A DNA stretch of 64,000 nucleotides from Enoplosus armatus (Eukaryota > Chordata > Actinopteri > Centrarchiformes > Enoplosidae), in the NCBI RefSeq assembly GCF_043641665.1, contig NC_092180.1, forward strand, positions 27,182,891 to 27,246,890, given 5' to 3'. Position 1 is the first letter of the stretch, and each line of letters begins with the position of its first letter. A model generated the notes under the pieces. The model ran no database searches. It was not told the origin of the DNA and worked only from the letters and a program-made list of their open reading frames with translations. Shown here piece by piece: positions 1 through 13,050 of this stretch. The position numbers and the translations under genes are program-made.

Positions 1-79
1 CTTGCCTTTAATAAAGCCCTAATTAAGAGGCCTCATTAGGATCTGAGAACTTGCCAAAGATCCTGAAATACAAAGAGTT

Positions 80-560
80 AGGTCTGTGGTGGAACATGCA
101 GAGACACTCAGCCGTCAATGCCAGAGGCAAATGTCAGCTCACGACAGAAAGTACAAGACCATTATTACTCTGAGGAACGAAATGAGTCTCTCCGAGTATC
201 TTTGAGCACTGTGGCTTACACTATCAAAAGGCATCTAGAAACTGAGGAGGACTTTGATCGGAAAAGGTCTGGTAGTTACGAATCAACAACAAAATCAAAT
301 GAGAGTTGCTCATTGCAAGTGACTAGGGCTTGCGTAACAGAGGGGTGACTGCAGCAGACATCAAGACACAGCCGAATGAGAGTCAACAAAAAAAATAAAT
401 GTTTCCACTTCGACAGAGCAGAGAAGACTCTGGGAAGTAGGGCTGATGGCTCGTTATTTAGCCGTAAAAACTTGGTAAACTTGGTAGCTTGGAGTTGGTA
501 AACATTTTTGAGTTAAGAACTAGATTACTGCCAACTGGAAAAAAGGTATTGTGAACTTAG
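80..560 (+). pseudogene. Decayed Tc1-like transposase fragment
   Basis: Translation gives VSLSTVAYTIKRHLETEEDF and RKRSG near 200-275, the helix-turn-helix and GRPK-like region of a Tc1/mariner transposase. In another frame it gives LRNRRVTAADIKTQ (about 325-370). LWEVGLMAR-like and NWKK-like pieces follow to about 540. The DDE catalytic region is not seen. Frameshifts and stops show it is long inactive. Boundaries are approximate. Confidence 0.6.
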
Positions 561-3139
561 ACTTTTAACACTGCATTCATTGATGTTTGGACTCTTGGGG
601 CTAACGATCAAAACAGGCTAAGAGATACATAGCCACCACCATGTAGTGTTGACTGGATGAATTCAGTTGTTACGGCCAACCGTTGCCTACTTACACTCTG
701 GCCAACATAGATCAATGTTAGCATTTATTTGGAGTCATGTTTTCTGTCCACATGATGAATGCAAGTGCAATGTTCACTCTCCACCAACTCCTAGGAATAA
801 TATCTAGGGCTTCAGCTCCTAGATGTTCAGCTTTCTTCATCAGCCAGTCGCTAACGTTGTCTGTCTGCCACTTGGTGCTGGACAGGTAGCGTAGAGTGGG
901 TTTAATCATAGGCTATAAGCTGGAAATGGCTGCATATGGGGAGTGGTGACACTGAAAACACAGTAGCCTTAAAGGTGCCCTATGGGGAGTAAACAAGTCT
1001 ATTCCATTTAGTGTTACTCACCAAAACACAGTGTGGATATCCTTGAGGTCTAATAAACATGTTGAATGCATTTCCTTCCTCATAAAACCTTAGGGAAGCC
1101 AAATGTTTTAGACGAAAAATAACTTGCTGGAAGAGGTTAAAAAGCTCCTTTAGCTAATTTCATGTTTTAGCTGGTTTGTTTTAGCTAAAGCAGTTGAGCT
1201 TTTTAGCCGTATTAAAGGCTAAAACAGGTAGATAATTCTCTGCGGGTTTGTCACTTGCTTGGTGTGCATAATGTTTGGCTTTTCACACCCAAACGTCTTT
1301 GTAACTGCTTATGGAGTGTCAGTTCTGACCCAGAAAAGGTTTCATTACACCTCCTGTCTCATGAAGTCCCTTTTATGTCTGTCCAGAAATCCCGAGTGTC
1401 TGTCTTAGAAAATGGAAAAGAACAAACTTCATAATACTTAGTATTAGTATTTTAAATTAAAGTAGTAGTAGTAGTATTTCATTTTAACTTGCTGTTTTTT
1501 TATATGGTATATGGTTTTATTTGGTGGTCTCTGTCATTGTTATGCAACCCATCTGAAATGGGATGGCTGTCACTCACTGCTTTCAAACAGCAAGCCTATA
1601 GAGCATAGTAAGACGATCACAAGCAACATCCAGGGCGCGTAGGTACATTTTGTGACTATTTTTAGAGAAGATGCAACTAAAATTGGACTTGAAAACATGC
1701 CCCCGTTTTTTACTTTAATTTCTTGGGAGGGGGAGGAATAGCGGGCTTGTGTTTGTGCGCGTGCACATGATGAAGCCTGAAGAGACTAACATCAGAGAGG
1801 CTCTCAATGGATTACAACATCTATAAGCGTACCACCTGTGTCCTGTGATGACTGGTTTTGTTAGTTATCGTTTCAGTCAGCCAGACACTCCCTTGCTCAC
1901 TCTTTTTTTTATTATAAAATAAGACTATTGAATATCAAAGCAAAGCAAAAGTTCTGATGAGAAGTACAGATCAGGTGATGATTCAGCAGCAAAGCCAAAA
2001 ATATTACTCTTACAAAAAAACACGAGTGCAAGTACATCTCATTTGATTTGCATCTGGCAGTCCAGCATAGGGGTAATATGTATGTGTGTGTGTGTGTGTA
2101 TGTGAAGGATGAAACAAAAAGTTTTATTGCCCATTATTGCTCATGTTGAATATTGTTTTCAAGGGGCCAAGCCGGAAACACCACTGCTGGAATTGAACTT
2201 GTGTCTCTGTGGTGGAAAAGTGCTTTTTCTACCGTCTGCCTTGGTCAATTTGCTTCCTAAACTGACTTTAATAACTGCACCTTTAGTTCAGGCTGAATTG
2301 GTACGGATTTCCACCTTACACTGTCAGGGAGTACCTTGCACCGTTTAGTTGGATCAAATGGTACACATCTGGGGACCATTATGTGCATGTTATGGTTCAC
2401 CTGTGAAAATTGTACTTCCCCCGATTGTGAAGCAGTACCTCTGTGTAAAACAAGGCAGAGAAATTGAAAGTCAGTGTCGGATTGAAAAAAAAAAAAGGGT
2501 GCCCACAGTTTGAGCTGTCATCATCGCTCAAACCAATTGAATTTCACCCTGGGAATGGGGTTCAGGTATTTACTGCTGGTTGTGCTTAGCGAAAAAGTCC
2601 AAATGAATTCTGCCAGAAAGCAAGTTGTTGAGAATCCTGCTTGAAAGCCAGATCCAATCAATATTCACACTCATAAAGGTCTCATTATGTCTCCAGAATT
2701 TGTCTAAATGACCCACAGAGAAATAATCTTTAAATTTCTACTATGTCACTAAGCAGTGACACTCAGTGCTGATATCAGCTCATGAACGTTTTCTCAAATG
2801 CTTCTCTAAACAGAGTGTGTTTCTGGCCTTGGTGTCCCTGCGATACACACACACAGAGAGAGCCACAGCTAGTGATAAGTTCACTGTGAAGTGGAGCAAT
2901 TTGTCTTGGATATACAGAAGCAGGAAAAAGGCTCAAAGAAAGAGCAGAGTGCGAGGGGTAGAAGCAGAATTTGAAGCTGTAGAAGGTTTGGATAGTTTCA
3001 GATGCCAAACCTGAAGCCTCAGCCTGGAGCCTTTTTATTGACTCTACTGAAATCAAAGATTAGCAAGACCTGCTTTGGAATCAAAATATATAATAATTTC
3101 AGTTTACAATTGTCTCTGTAGATTATCATAGATCTATCA
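561..3139. other. Non-coding stretch, probably intron
   Basis: No coding exon recognised. It holds a (GT)n tract near 2081-2104 and a short GTA-triplet run near 1461-1477. An antisense tRNA B-box-like string (ggaattgaact, 2189-2199) lies in a segment of about 250 bases that may be an old SINE. The piece near 970-1100 may also be dispersed repeat; I cannot name it. Confidence 0.4.
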
Positions 3140-3530
3140 TAGGCCCTTAAAGGAATGCTCTACTGAAAACATTTCAGTAGCTAATTCTCGCCTCCTGTAG
3201 GCTTGAATGTGGCTTGCATCCTCGCAGATGGCGGCAGCCCTTTCAATGGATTCAAATTCAAAGTCCTTGTACTTGGCGGGTGGTGCTGTGCCTGGAGCAG
3301 ATGACCTGCTGGGGGGGGGGGGCGAGTGCGGCGGCTGTATAGTTGTGACATCATAACCTTGCGGAAGTCCCGACGGCTCGTTTAAAGGCACAGTGTCTAA
3401 ATACGGGCTGTGTGCATTTCTCTGTGGACTGAGCGTTTTGACGCTTTCACAGTGTTTATACAGCACCTAGAGCTGCTTCATAATCAAACGAGACATGGAA
3501 ATCTCACTTTCTACAATATGGGACCTTTAA
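3140..3530 (-). mobile_element. Probable non-autonomous DNA transposon (hAT-like fish repeat)
   Basis: Read on the minus strand from 3530, the sequence starts ttaaaggtcccatattgta and continues through segments I recognise from memory as a common fish dispersed repeat. The opposite end is less clear and no target duplication was found. The end motif recurs, degraded, near 36590-36607 (atatgggatctttaa). An open frame on the minus strand inside it has no recognisable protein and includes a polyproline encoded by a G12 tract (3311-3322). I treat it as non-coding. Confidence 0.5.
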
Positions 3531-3639
3531 ACCATGGCACAATCCCAAGTAACATTTACTTCACGTCTGATTTTAGTTCTCTTGGCCACCTTAGGTTCAG
3601 TCGTCTCAGACTGTGTCGACATGATTTAAATTGCCCAAT

Positions 3640-6070
3640 ATCACAAATCACAAATTTGCCTCTGGGGGCTTTGCAATATGCATAGCACATGACACCCTTT
3701 GTCCTTAGACCCTCGATTCAGATGAGGAAAAACTCAGGAAGAGCAACAGAGGAGGGATCCCCCTACCAATACGCACAGACATGCAAAAGATGTCGTGTAC
3801 AGAATAGACCAACATAGTGAAATTACAGCATGCACAATGATGTCATGATGACAGAATTATAAATAGATTGTAACATATATGAAGAATGCATCCGGGAGGT
3901 GTCAGGTGTCGTCAAACATGCGTCCTGTGTCACATGACCTTACCACCATGGAACCTGGAAGAGGACGGACTACACAAACACACATGACCCAAAACTCAAG
4001 CACACCATTCACACAGATAGCAGAAAGAAACAGACACAGACAGAGAAGAAAGAGAGAGAGAAGAGGCTGAATCTCCTGGAGGATGAAGATCCAGATCCAA
4101 TACATCTGGAGAGAGGCACCGACAGCCAGGGGAGAGAGGTCCCAGGATGGCCGATTGTTCCTGCTGAGTGAAGCCTGAGTGAAAAAAGAGGACAAGGGGG
4201 GGAAACGAGAGAGAGAGAGAGAGAGAGAGGTAGGCAGGCAGTAGACAGTTTACAATATTCTGGTCGGCAGGACAAACATGAACTATAAACACAAGGCTTA
4301 ATAGATTCATCGAGACTGAGGCTGACTCGCCAGGAGGGATTAATGGTAATAGGTACAAGGTAATCAGAAATAAGCAACTAGCTGAAAGGTAAGGCGAAAA
4401 GAGGAGTTTTAAGTTTGGATTTAAAGGCCTCAATAGAGTCAGACTGTCTCCTCTGATATCAACAGGGAGATAGGAAAAAGCCCTGCAGCCAGCTGACTTC
4501 TCTTTATGTCTGGGGACAGACAGGAGCCCAGTATTCTGAGAGCAGAGAGCACAGGATGGGATATAAGGTTTAATGAGATCAGACAGATATGAAGGGGCGA
4601 GCCCATTTACAATTTTGCGAGTCATTAAAAGCACCTTAAAGTCCGATCTGACGTGGCCAGGGAGCCAGTGAAGGGAAGCTAAACTTGTGTGTGATATGAT
4701 CAAATTTTCTAGTTTTCGTTAAGATTCTACTTGCAGCATTCGGAAACCATCTGAAGCATCTTAGCACTAGCACTCAGCAGACCTGACAACAAAACATTGC
4801 AACAATCAAGTGCGGATGGAACAAAGGCGTGAATTAGGATCCCTGCATCAGCCAAGGACAGAAAAGACCTAATTTGAGCGATGTTGCATAGGTGGAAAGA
4901 GGCTGTCTTGTTGATGTCTTTTAATGTGATGATCATGAGAGAGGATAGGACCAAACACAACAGCAGGATTCCTGGCTGTTGACCTCAGTTACTGTTATTT
5001 GATCAAACTGGTCTTTATATTGAGCAGGGCCAATGACCAGTGAGTGACAGACCCTGAAAGCAGGTTGAAAAGGTTCAGAGGGAGAACAAGAAAGGACAGA
5101 GAGAGGACTGGGATTCAACAAACAAATGCTGCACTGACAATTTTGCCGAAGTAGCTGGAGATGAAGAACTAATTTTGTATCTAATATCAATTATTTTTTC
5201 AGCAGAAAAAAAAATAAAATCATAAGCCATAAAGTGCAAGCAGCTAATAGACGACTGTTTTTGAGAAGAGTCAAAGAGAAATCTATGATTGTGTTTATTG
5301 TCACTGATTAAGCGAGAGAAATGGGCTGCTTCAGCTTGTAATTTATGAGAGTTACAACACGTCCAGTTTTGATTTTTGCGTTCTATTCTTCTTCAGGCCT
5401 GCTTAAGAGAACGTGTTTCTTCAGTAAACCAGGGTGTTGACTCTCTTGTTTTGGAAGAATGAGGGGGCAATTAAATCCAGGAGGCTAGACAGGGCTGAGT
5501 TTTAATCACTGGTACAATTTTCAACTGCAGTGAAAGGAGCAGGCAATTTCTCACCAAATGCAGCTTGACGGACGGATGTGGTGAACACATCAGCACCAGC
5601 ATTACAAGGAAAGGCCAGTGTTACTTCAAATTTAATTAGAAAGTGGTCAGATATCACAGATGTGCTAGGAGAGACTGTCAGGGCAGAAACCTCCATCCTG
5701 CACGATAGAATCAAGTCAAGGGTATTACCTCTGGAGTGAGTAGGTTCATGAAAACTAAACTGAAACTAAAAGTATTAAGTATTAAGAAGTACCAGAAAGG
5801 CTTTACTCAGAGGATTGAAGGCGTTATTCATGAGTATTGAGATCACCAATAATTAAAATCTCATCAGAATGAGTAACAAGGTCTGAGATAAATTAATCTA
5901 AAAACCGGGAATAAGGACCAGGTGGTCTACAGAGTACCACATGGTGGAATGATCTGAATGTGTTGCCCTGGACAAAGTGATTTATGGTTGATAGAGTTGT
6001 TCAAATGCAAGAACCTCAAAGGAGTTCAATTTGATATTTAAGATGAGAGGTTCACTTGAAAATAGGTAAT
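3640..6070 (-). mobile_element. Antisense L2-type LINE, decayed
   Basis: On the minus strand the order is endonuclease then reverse transcriptase C-terminus, as expected for one element. DEILIIGDLNTHE is near 5825-5870, PSTSVISDHFLIKFEV near 5620-5680, and HLCNIAQIRSFLSLADAG with HAFVPSALDCCN near 4780-4900. SLASLHWLPGHVRSDFKVLL and GLAPSYLSDLIKPYIPS are near 4580-4690. The catalytic YADD core of the RT is missing, so there is an internal deletion. The lower-coordinate end (3640-3870) resembles the 3' tail often seen with such elements in fish. A (GA)n run lies at about 4208-4230. Multiple stops; inactive. Confidence 0.75.
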
Positions 6071-8334
6071 AGATTAAGTACATTTTTGTTACTTATTTCT
6101 CACATTTTGATCATTTTAAAAACCTAATCTAAAAATGTTAATTATGTAAAGGTTCCCTCATTTTTTTTTTTTATGTGATGAAATGTTACCAAAGATGTGC
6201 AGTCAAAACTGGAAGGAAATGTCGAGGCACCCTAAGCCTGTCCTTTGGGAGCCACTGCTCTGAAGGCCAGTTTAAAATTGACTGCACGTTTGTATTATCA
6301 TAGCTGTCCAGCATAAGATTATAAATAGGTAAAAGGACATCACAATTACATTGTTTATGTTGTTTGTATAAAGGCTATTCCTTGTGCTATCCACAAAACA
6401 TTTAATCCATATCAGCAGCACAGTCTTGTCCTTCTCAGGCAGTGGTGTATTTGTATCAGGTTACTTATCTGCATGTGATTTTCCAGTTTCAGTAAAGTGC
6501 AGTTTCCAGGGAGATGAAAAGAGTTTTGAAATTGGTACAACTGGGAAAAAACATTCATTCTCTCCCCATTTGTTTGTTTATTTTAACCGTTCCATTACTC
6601 CTTGTGCTGTTTCTTTTGTCCTTTGGGTCTCAGCAGTTTTCTAAATACTTAAAAGATTGAGACAACCGGAAAAAAAAAACAGAGAAAGAGAGCGAGAAAG
6701 AAGAGGGGATGCAATTGCATATATCCCCTAATGTCTCATTTAAAATGCCAACATACAGACGGTACAAAACGATCTGGATTAGTGCATTCTCCTCTCTCCT
6801 TCCTTGACTTTCATCTTGCTAATAAGCTGTGAATCGCATCCCGTCTTCAGAGGTTTCTTCCATTCCCTTTCATATTAACATGAGGGGTGGTAGATGCAAC
6901 GGTGATTGAGATGCAGACCTTGGCTTTACCAGTAATTGCATTGAGGGGGAACATTTTGTTGATCAGCATCTAATAGACTTTATTAAAAATGCTTTGCAGA
7001 GCTTAAAAAGAAAAGAGATTATTAAGTGAGGCAGGGAGAGAACTTGAGCTGAGGGGAGGGGGAACTTCACCGCAATATGATTTTAGATTGCTTGGAACAA
7101 TGGAGTATTAATTATTCATTGAAAACCCCCTACATTTCTGTTGTGTTTAAGCATTCTTGTGATTTCACTGACTTTTGTGGAGACAGAGTAAGGGCACTCT
7201 ACTGCTTTAAGGCCATAGCATCTGATTCAATTCTTTACTTGTGTATACAGTAATACCATGCGTCATTCTTAACAGCCTTAAATACATGAATCCTTCCCCA
7301 TATGTTCTGCAGGAAACCGTATAAATGGTACTGAATCTCTGCATACCTCTGTGTCAGTATAAACACCATCAAATTGAATTCCATTGCATTCCTCTGCTAA
7401 CAAGTTCACTTTAGCTATGGCACTTATACCTGCAATGAAGGATGTTAAATCTAAAACTCACTTGTGCAAGTTTTATTCTTGGCTGCATAATAGGAATTCT
7501 TTCGGACTTTTCAACACAACCTGACAACAGCATTCATATGATAGCAGACACATAGACACTATTCATCTTCACTTCTAAAGAGAGCTCAGTGCTGTTTTCT
7601 AGGCTAGTATGGTAATGAAACTACGCAAAGTTAAGCTTGTGCAGACACTCTCTCACACAGCTGTAAATGCGATTTGGTGATTTTCTGCTGTTTGAACGCG
7701 TCCACAATTAATTCTGATAATTACTTGTTGTATCCATCAAATGTCTTGTGGGGCTACTTCTGTCCATATATTTTTTGTTTGTATTAGGGGGGAACATGAT
7801 AATGTAGCCTATTTCTTTCTTTTCTCTTTTAAAGACCTAGAATAGATGTGAACTTTCAATTCAGGACTTTGCTCAAGTGGCTTCAGATCCATATCACACC
7901 TAAAAAGCAAAAACAATTTCAATGCCATTATTATCAGCTTTTGATGGGTAAAAGGGCAGCATTGCTGCAATTTTAAATGGTAATTGATTTCATTTTCAGA
8001 ACCTGCAGACACAGCCTTAGCAGCAAAATATATATGAAATCTGGATCAAGTATTTATGATACATTTAAGCCCACATTACCCAATGTTTTTGTTATATTGA
8101 TTCATGCGGTACTTGTAATGATTCATAATGAATTTTAACAATTAAATTTACTATGGACGTAAACATATTGGTCTTACTTTAATACTTTAATTTCTGTATA
8201 AATTATAAGGGTGAAGTGTGTAATTGTGCCGTAAATCATCATTATCATTAGTGTTTTATGACTGTACTGAACTGTATGAAATGCAAGTACATTACTTGTG
8301 GTGCACTGATGTGGAAGTAATCTCCCAGTCCTGT
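6071..8334. other. Non-coding stretch, probably intron
   Basis: AT-rich sequence without a recognisable exon or element. Short A-rich and GA-rich runs occur near 6665-6705. Nothing else could be supported. Confidence 0.4.
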
Positions 8335-10258
8335 TCGCTGGTGTTGGAACACCTTATAATCAAGTGTCGACCATTTTATCGACCAAGGGCAAGCAATTCC
8401 CCTCCGTCCTGTTTATATTCCAGTACATCTAGAGCTACAGTAGCTCTATGCGAGCTCCACAGTGCAAGCAGTGGCTATGAGAATCAGAATCATCAGGCTA
8501 TTTCCATTGTGGTGGGGGACTTTAATCCCTGCAGCCTCAAATCGGTGCTACCTAAATACTTCCAGCATGTCAGCTGCCCAACTGCTAGCTGCCCAACTGC
8601 TAGCTGTCATGGGGCGACAAGACCTTGGATCACTGCTACTCCATTATCAAGGGAGCGTACATGTCTACTCCACTGCTTTATTTTGGGATGTCGGACCTTT
8701 CCTCTGTTTCTCTTACAACCGGTTTACAAGCAGAAAGTTAAGAGCGAGAAATCCACCTTGTGGACAGTACAGTGCTGGTCAGCGGAAAAATGAGCTCGAC
8801 CTTCAGGGTTGTTGTACCTGAACGAGTATGCCGATACAGTTACTGACTATGTTAAATTCTGCGTGGACACCTGAATTCCCACTCGTACCATCCGCTCCTA
8901 TCTGATTCAGAAATCTGGGATTAATAGCGACATTCGGCTCAGATTAAAAGATTAGGACTACCACTTTTAAAGAAGGGGATAAGTATTGCTACAAGGGAGC
9001 CAGGTACAAGCTGAAGAAAGCCATCAAGTCGGCCATAAAACAATACCAGGATAAACTAGACCAGCATCACAACGGCGGAGACGTGGCAGGGACTGCAAGC
9101 GACAATGGACCACAACCCCAAACGGGGTGGTATCCCATCTCATGTCCTTAAGACCTGCTTTAGTCAGCTATCGAATATTTTTACAGACATTTTTTTTTAT
9201 TGTCACTCTGTGTGGTTCCTGCATGCTTTAAGAAAACCCTTATTGTGCCTGCACCCAACAAAATAACACCTGTATCCTGTCTGAATGACTTTAGACTTCG
9301 GCTTTAACCTCAATAATAAAGACATGCTTCAAAAAACAAGTGAAGACATCTCTAAATCTTAACATTCTGGCCGACCTTGATCTGCTACAGTTTGCTTATC
9401 GCTCAATTAGATCTGTGAAATATGCTGTATCATTGGCTCTGCATGCTGTGTTAAAATACCTTGAAGGGAAAATGTTATTCATTGACTACAGCTCTGCATT
9501 TAATACCATTGTACCATCTACATTGGAGTTAAAGCTTAGGGACCTTGGTCTTTGTAATTCCATGTGTAAGTGGTTATATGACTTTTTGACAGGCAGCAGA
9601 CAACAGCTACTGTTGTCAGACAGCAGACAACAGCTACTCCAACAACCTCTGCCTAACTGTAATGAGAAAACAAAGGAGATAATTGTTGATTTGAGGAAGT
9701 CCAAATGGTTCAGACACCAGTTTACATCAACAAACAATCAAAGAACTTCAGAATTTCAGGCATTCAGATCTCAGACTCCCTCTGCTGGTCTCTAAACACC
9801 AGTTGTGTCGTTCAGAAGGCACAACAGAGACTATACTTTCTGAGATGTCTTAAAAAGTATGGAATGTCCACAAAAAACCCTGGTCAGTTTTTACCAGGAT
9901 ACCGTAGGGAGCATCCTTACGAGAGGCATACTGGTGTGGTTTGGCAACCTGACTGAACAAGACCACAAACAACTGAGAAGGACAGTAAAAACGGCTTCGA
10001 AAATCATAGGAACCTCACTGCCACACCTTGAGGACATTTACACCACCCACTGCAGTATCATGGAGAACACATGGTCTGTTCTCACTCCTTCCCTCAGGAA
10101 AACACTTAAAGAGCATCAGAGCTCGGACCAGCCGCCTCAAAGACAGTTTTTACCCCCAAGCAGTCAGAATAATGAACAGCACCTTACATAACTCTTTGTA
10201 TTTGAATGTACATGGTACTTTCTAAGTGTATTCGACAATAAACTTGAACCTTGAACTT
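8335..10258 (+). mobile_element. LINE of the Jockey/CR1/L2/Rex1 group, decayed
   Basis: Same-strand pieces follow the order of a LINE ORF2. The endonuclease is LEHLIIKCRPFYRPR and VVGDFNPCSLKSVLPKYFQH (8335-8580). RT pieces are LLQFAYRSIRS and KMLFIDYSSAFNTIVPSTLE (about 9385-9530), then CKWLYDFLTGSRQ. After a deletion that removes the catalytic FADD box come KTKEIIVDLRKSK, LNTSCVVQKAQQRLYFLR and EDIYTTH (9660-10060). The end looks like a LINE 3' end (acaataaacttgaaccttg). A 24-base duplication of a CAGACAACAGCTACT unit sits near 9596-9640. Several frameshifts; inactive. Confidence 0.8.
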
Positions 10259-10969
10259 TGTGTTTTGAACATGGTCTAAGGTCTTTATGTATTTTCATAG
10301 AAGCTTTTGACTGTTAGATGTATCAGCTCAAAATTGAAGAGCAATGCAGAGCTGTGAGCTTGAACTGTGTCGTTTGCAAAAATATCAATTCAACATTACT
10401 TTTTTGTCTTCTCTATTTGTTTACAACACATTACCAAACAGAAAAAAAAAGTTTCAATCAGGTTAATGTTTCTTCATCAGCTAATGTATAGACCATCCAT
10501 TGCAATAAAGATTGTTGGACAGGCTTTAGCTTTTCTGTATGTTACGCTAAAATAGCTTGAGTTTTATGAAGATGCTATTCTAATGCAGCAGGTATAACAA
10601 TCACCTTTCAAGGGCAGAGGCTGCCTGTTGTTTAAAGATTCAACAATCAGATCACACCAAAGACGAGATATCTTCTTCCAGTCTGTCAGCTAAAGCGGGC
10701 TGATACCATCTATCTTAGTCAAGGGAGAAAGATTGGTGGAATGGCAGAAACGGACAGCAATGGAGTAGAAGGGGACTTGCAATCCATGGGGGATCAGGTT
10801 TTCACCAAAGCTCTTTCATGCTACAAATAGAAGAGATAAGCTCCTGGCCTGTTTTTTTCACCATGGGTCCAACAAGACTTACTTACTATACTCCACTTTG
10901 TCAGTAACTAAGGTTCATTTATACAAACTGCCATTGTTCATTCAACCTTCAAATTCTCCCATTCTGCAG
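10259..10969. other. Non-coding stretch before exon 1 of window
   Basis: No exon recognised. The last 15 bases (aaattctcccattctgcag region) form a reasonable splice acceptor for the exon at 10970. Confidence 0.5.
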
Positions 10970-11090
10970 GTGGAAACGCAAAGCTGCGCTACCAGATCAC
11001 ATCAGGGAACACTGGAGGGGTGTTTGATGTGGAACCAGAGGTGGGCACTATCTTTATCGCCCAGCCTCTGGACTATGAACAGAACAAAAG
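10970..11090 (+). CDS. Cadherin exon 1 of window: partial EC repeat
   Basis: Follows an acceptor ending ctgcag and is followed by gtagga. Two bases complete a codon from an unseen upstream exon, then 39 full codons, then AG that is completed to arginine by the next exon. The protein begins GNAKLRYQITSG and carries FDVEPEVGTI and QPLDYEQ, the usual mid-repeat strands of an EC domain. LDYE stands in for the calcium-binding LDRE motif. The first half of this EC repeat must be coded upstream of 10970; I could not find that exon in the first 10.9 kb. Confidence 0.9.
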
Positions 11091-11359
11091 GTAGGAACAC
11101 ACTCCAGGGATGAATCCTTTGAGCCACAAATGCCTTTTGACTCCGGAATGCTTGTCAAAGGATTTTACTTGAAATATATGGTGTTATTTTTTTCTGTTAT
11201 TACTTCTTACTTGTTTCTTTGTCTGGCACTATATATGCTATGGCTTTAAAGTCCACTTCTGATACTCTAAATCAGCTATACCTCAATAGTTTAAGTGTTT
11301 AACTGTAAACTGTTGCTTATTTCGTGAAAGCCTCTGACGAAGATGAAACTTTTGCTCAG

Positions 11360-11522
11360 GTACAAGCTTCACGTCCTGGCTTCAGATGGGAAGTGGGAGG
11401 ATTACACAACAGTGACGGTAAACGTGGTTAACAAGAATGACGAGGCTCCGGTGTTTACCGTTAACGAGTACTACGGCAGCGTAACAGAGGAGCTGGATGG
11501 CTCACCGGTGTTTGTGTTACAG
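11360..11522 (+). CDS. Cadherin exon 2: end of EC repeat and start of the next
   Basis: The acceptor is gctcag and the donor gtacgg. The first base finishes the arginine codon split from exon 1, then 54 codons follow and the exon ends in phase 0. It supplies YKLHVLASDGK and the linker NKNDEAPVF, a variant of the DxNDNxP calcium-binding linker. Residues 73-94 open the next EC repeat with VTEELDGSPV, where the acidic pair takes the place of the usual PE/EN glutamate. The intron before it is only 269 bp. Residues 40-94 of the fragment. Confidence 0.93.
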
Positions 11523-13050
11523 GTACGGTCTAATTTGTAATCATCTGTTTGCTTAGCACATGGTCTTTGTATTCATAGGCAATTGACCACTGGAGGGCGT
11601 GTCCAATCTTACCTTTTTCCTTATCATACAACTTGTCCTAACTAGTTGTGCTCTGCAGTACAAGAACCATTCTGTTTCTTTATTTATGTATTCTACTGTA
11701 CATGGATTATCTACTGGTGAGAATGCAGATTTTTTTTGCCTGAAACATGTAGCTTTAGCCTCGGACTTTAAGCACAATATTATGCATGCACAGTATGTAT
11801 CAAGTGCATATTTAACACCCTTTTACAGGGTTCCTTTTAAAGTGAGTCAGCTTGAAACAGCAAACAGTTCATGGAGCTAATGTTAGCTGAATTAAATGGA
11901 TAGCTACAGCTGATAAAATCTTTGAGCAACATTTTAACCGGGCCAATCGAGAGTCACCAGCCTTAAAAAGAAGCTGCTTTTGTCTACCTCTGTCTGGAAT
12001 CAAATCATTGTTTCAAAAACTACCACAAACTTCAATGGTTAGGGTTAACGGTAAATTTTGTGATTGTGAGAATGGTAAGTTTGACAGGCATCGCAACAGT
12101 AACAAAAGGGGATTGGGGCCTTAAGATCGATCAGTTGCACACCCAACTAAAATATATTTATAATACATTGAACTGTTTCATTGCATATATGTTACAGCAT
12201 CATACGTGTTTGTTTGGATAAGTCAATTTTTTTGCAAGAAATCGAGGTGCAGGTTTTAAAAACCTGAGTATTGTTTAATGTGTCTTGAGTTATTAAGTCT
12301 TGATAGAAAAACACTTCTTTGATGAGCATCATTATTAATGCTCATACATACATTGCCATACATCAATGCCCATTCTCTTATGCTTTCAAGCTTCTTTAAG
12401 AGTCAGCGGAATCGTATTGAGATTGAGGTCATCATTATTTAGTTCTGTCCCTTTTTTTTGGTGAGACTCTTTTATTTTTAGAAGTAATTATTCTATTGAA
12501 TGGAAAAGACATTTTAAGCGTACGTGAATTGTCTAGTGTAGCACAGATCTAGATTAATAACTCACTTTGAATATGTTGTCATATTATTGTTATTAACCAT
12601 GTCTCTGTTACATGAGACAAAATACTGTTCATGTTTTTAGCTGCTTGAAAGTCATTCATAGTAAGCCTGGTGCTCTCCTCCCTCTACCTATGTAAGAGCG
12701 CATTTTGTAGTCTTTTAAAGGAACACTTGTTAATTACATAACTACATCACACTGCAATTACTGTGCTAAATTGAAACATCTTTGGCCTGCCGAGGGTGTA
12801 ATTGCTGCTGATGTGTTGGGGATGAGTGAGAAGGAGCAGACAGAAGAAGAGAGGCAGGAGAGGTGGGGGTTGGGGTTGAGGAGGTTGGATCTTTGCCAGG
12901 TTTACCTACCGGAGAGTTCATAACCGCACAGAGCAGTTGTGAAGCGCTTCCAGTCAAGATGCCACTCCAAACCAGCAGCGTTTCAGTGATGAAATAGTAT
13001 AAAATAGTGATTACACTCTCATCACCCTCTCTGTGCTTGTGATTTTGTAG
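11523..13050. other. Intron 2
   Basis: 1528 bp, AT-rich, donor gtacgg and acceptor ttgtag. Open frames here carry no recognisable domains. Nothing else is supported. Confidence 0.7.

Noticed and set aside
2189..2199. Possible antisense tRNA gene (B-box-like ggaattgaact)
   Set aside because: No cloverleaf or matching A box could be drawn; at best an old SINE.
3137..3466. 109-codon proline-rich open frame on the minus strand
   Set aside because: Lies inside a dispersed repeat and the proline run comes from a G12 tract; treated as non-coding.
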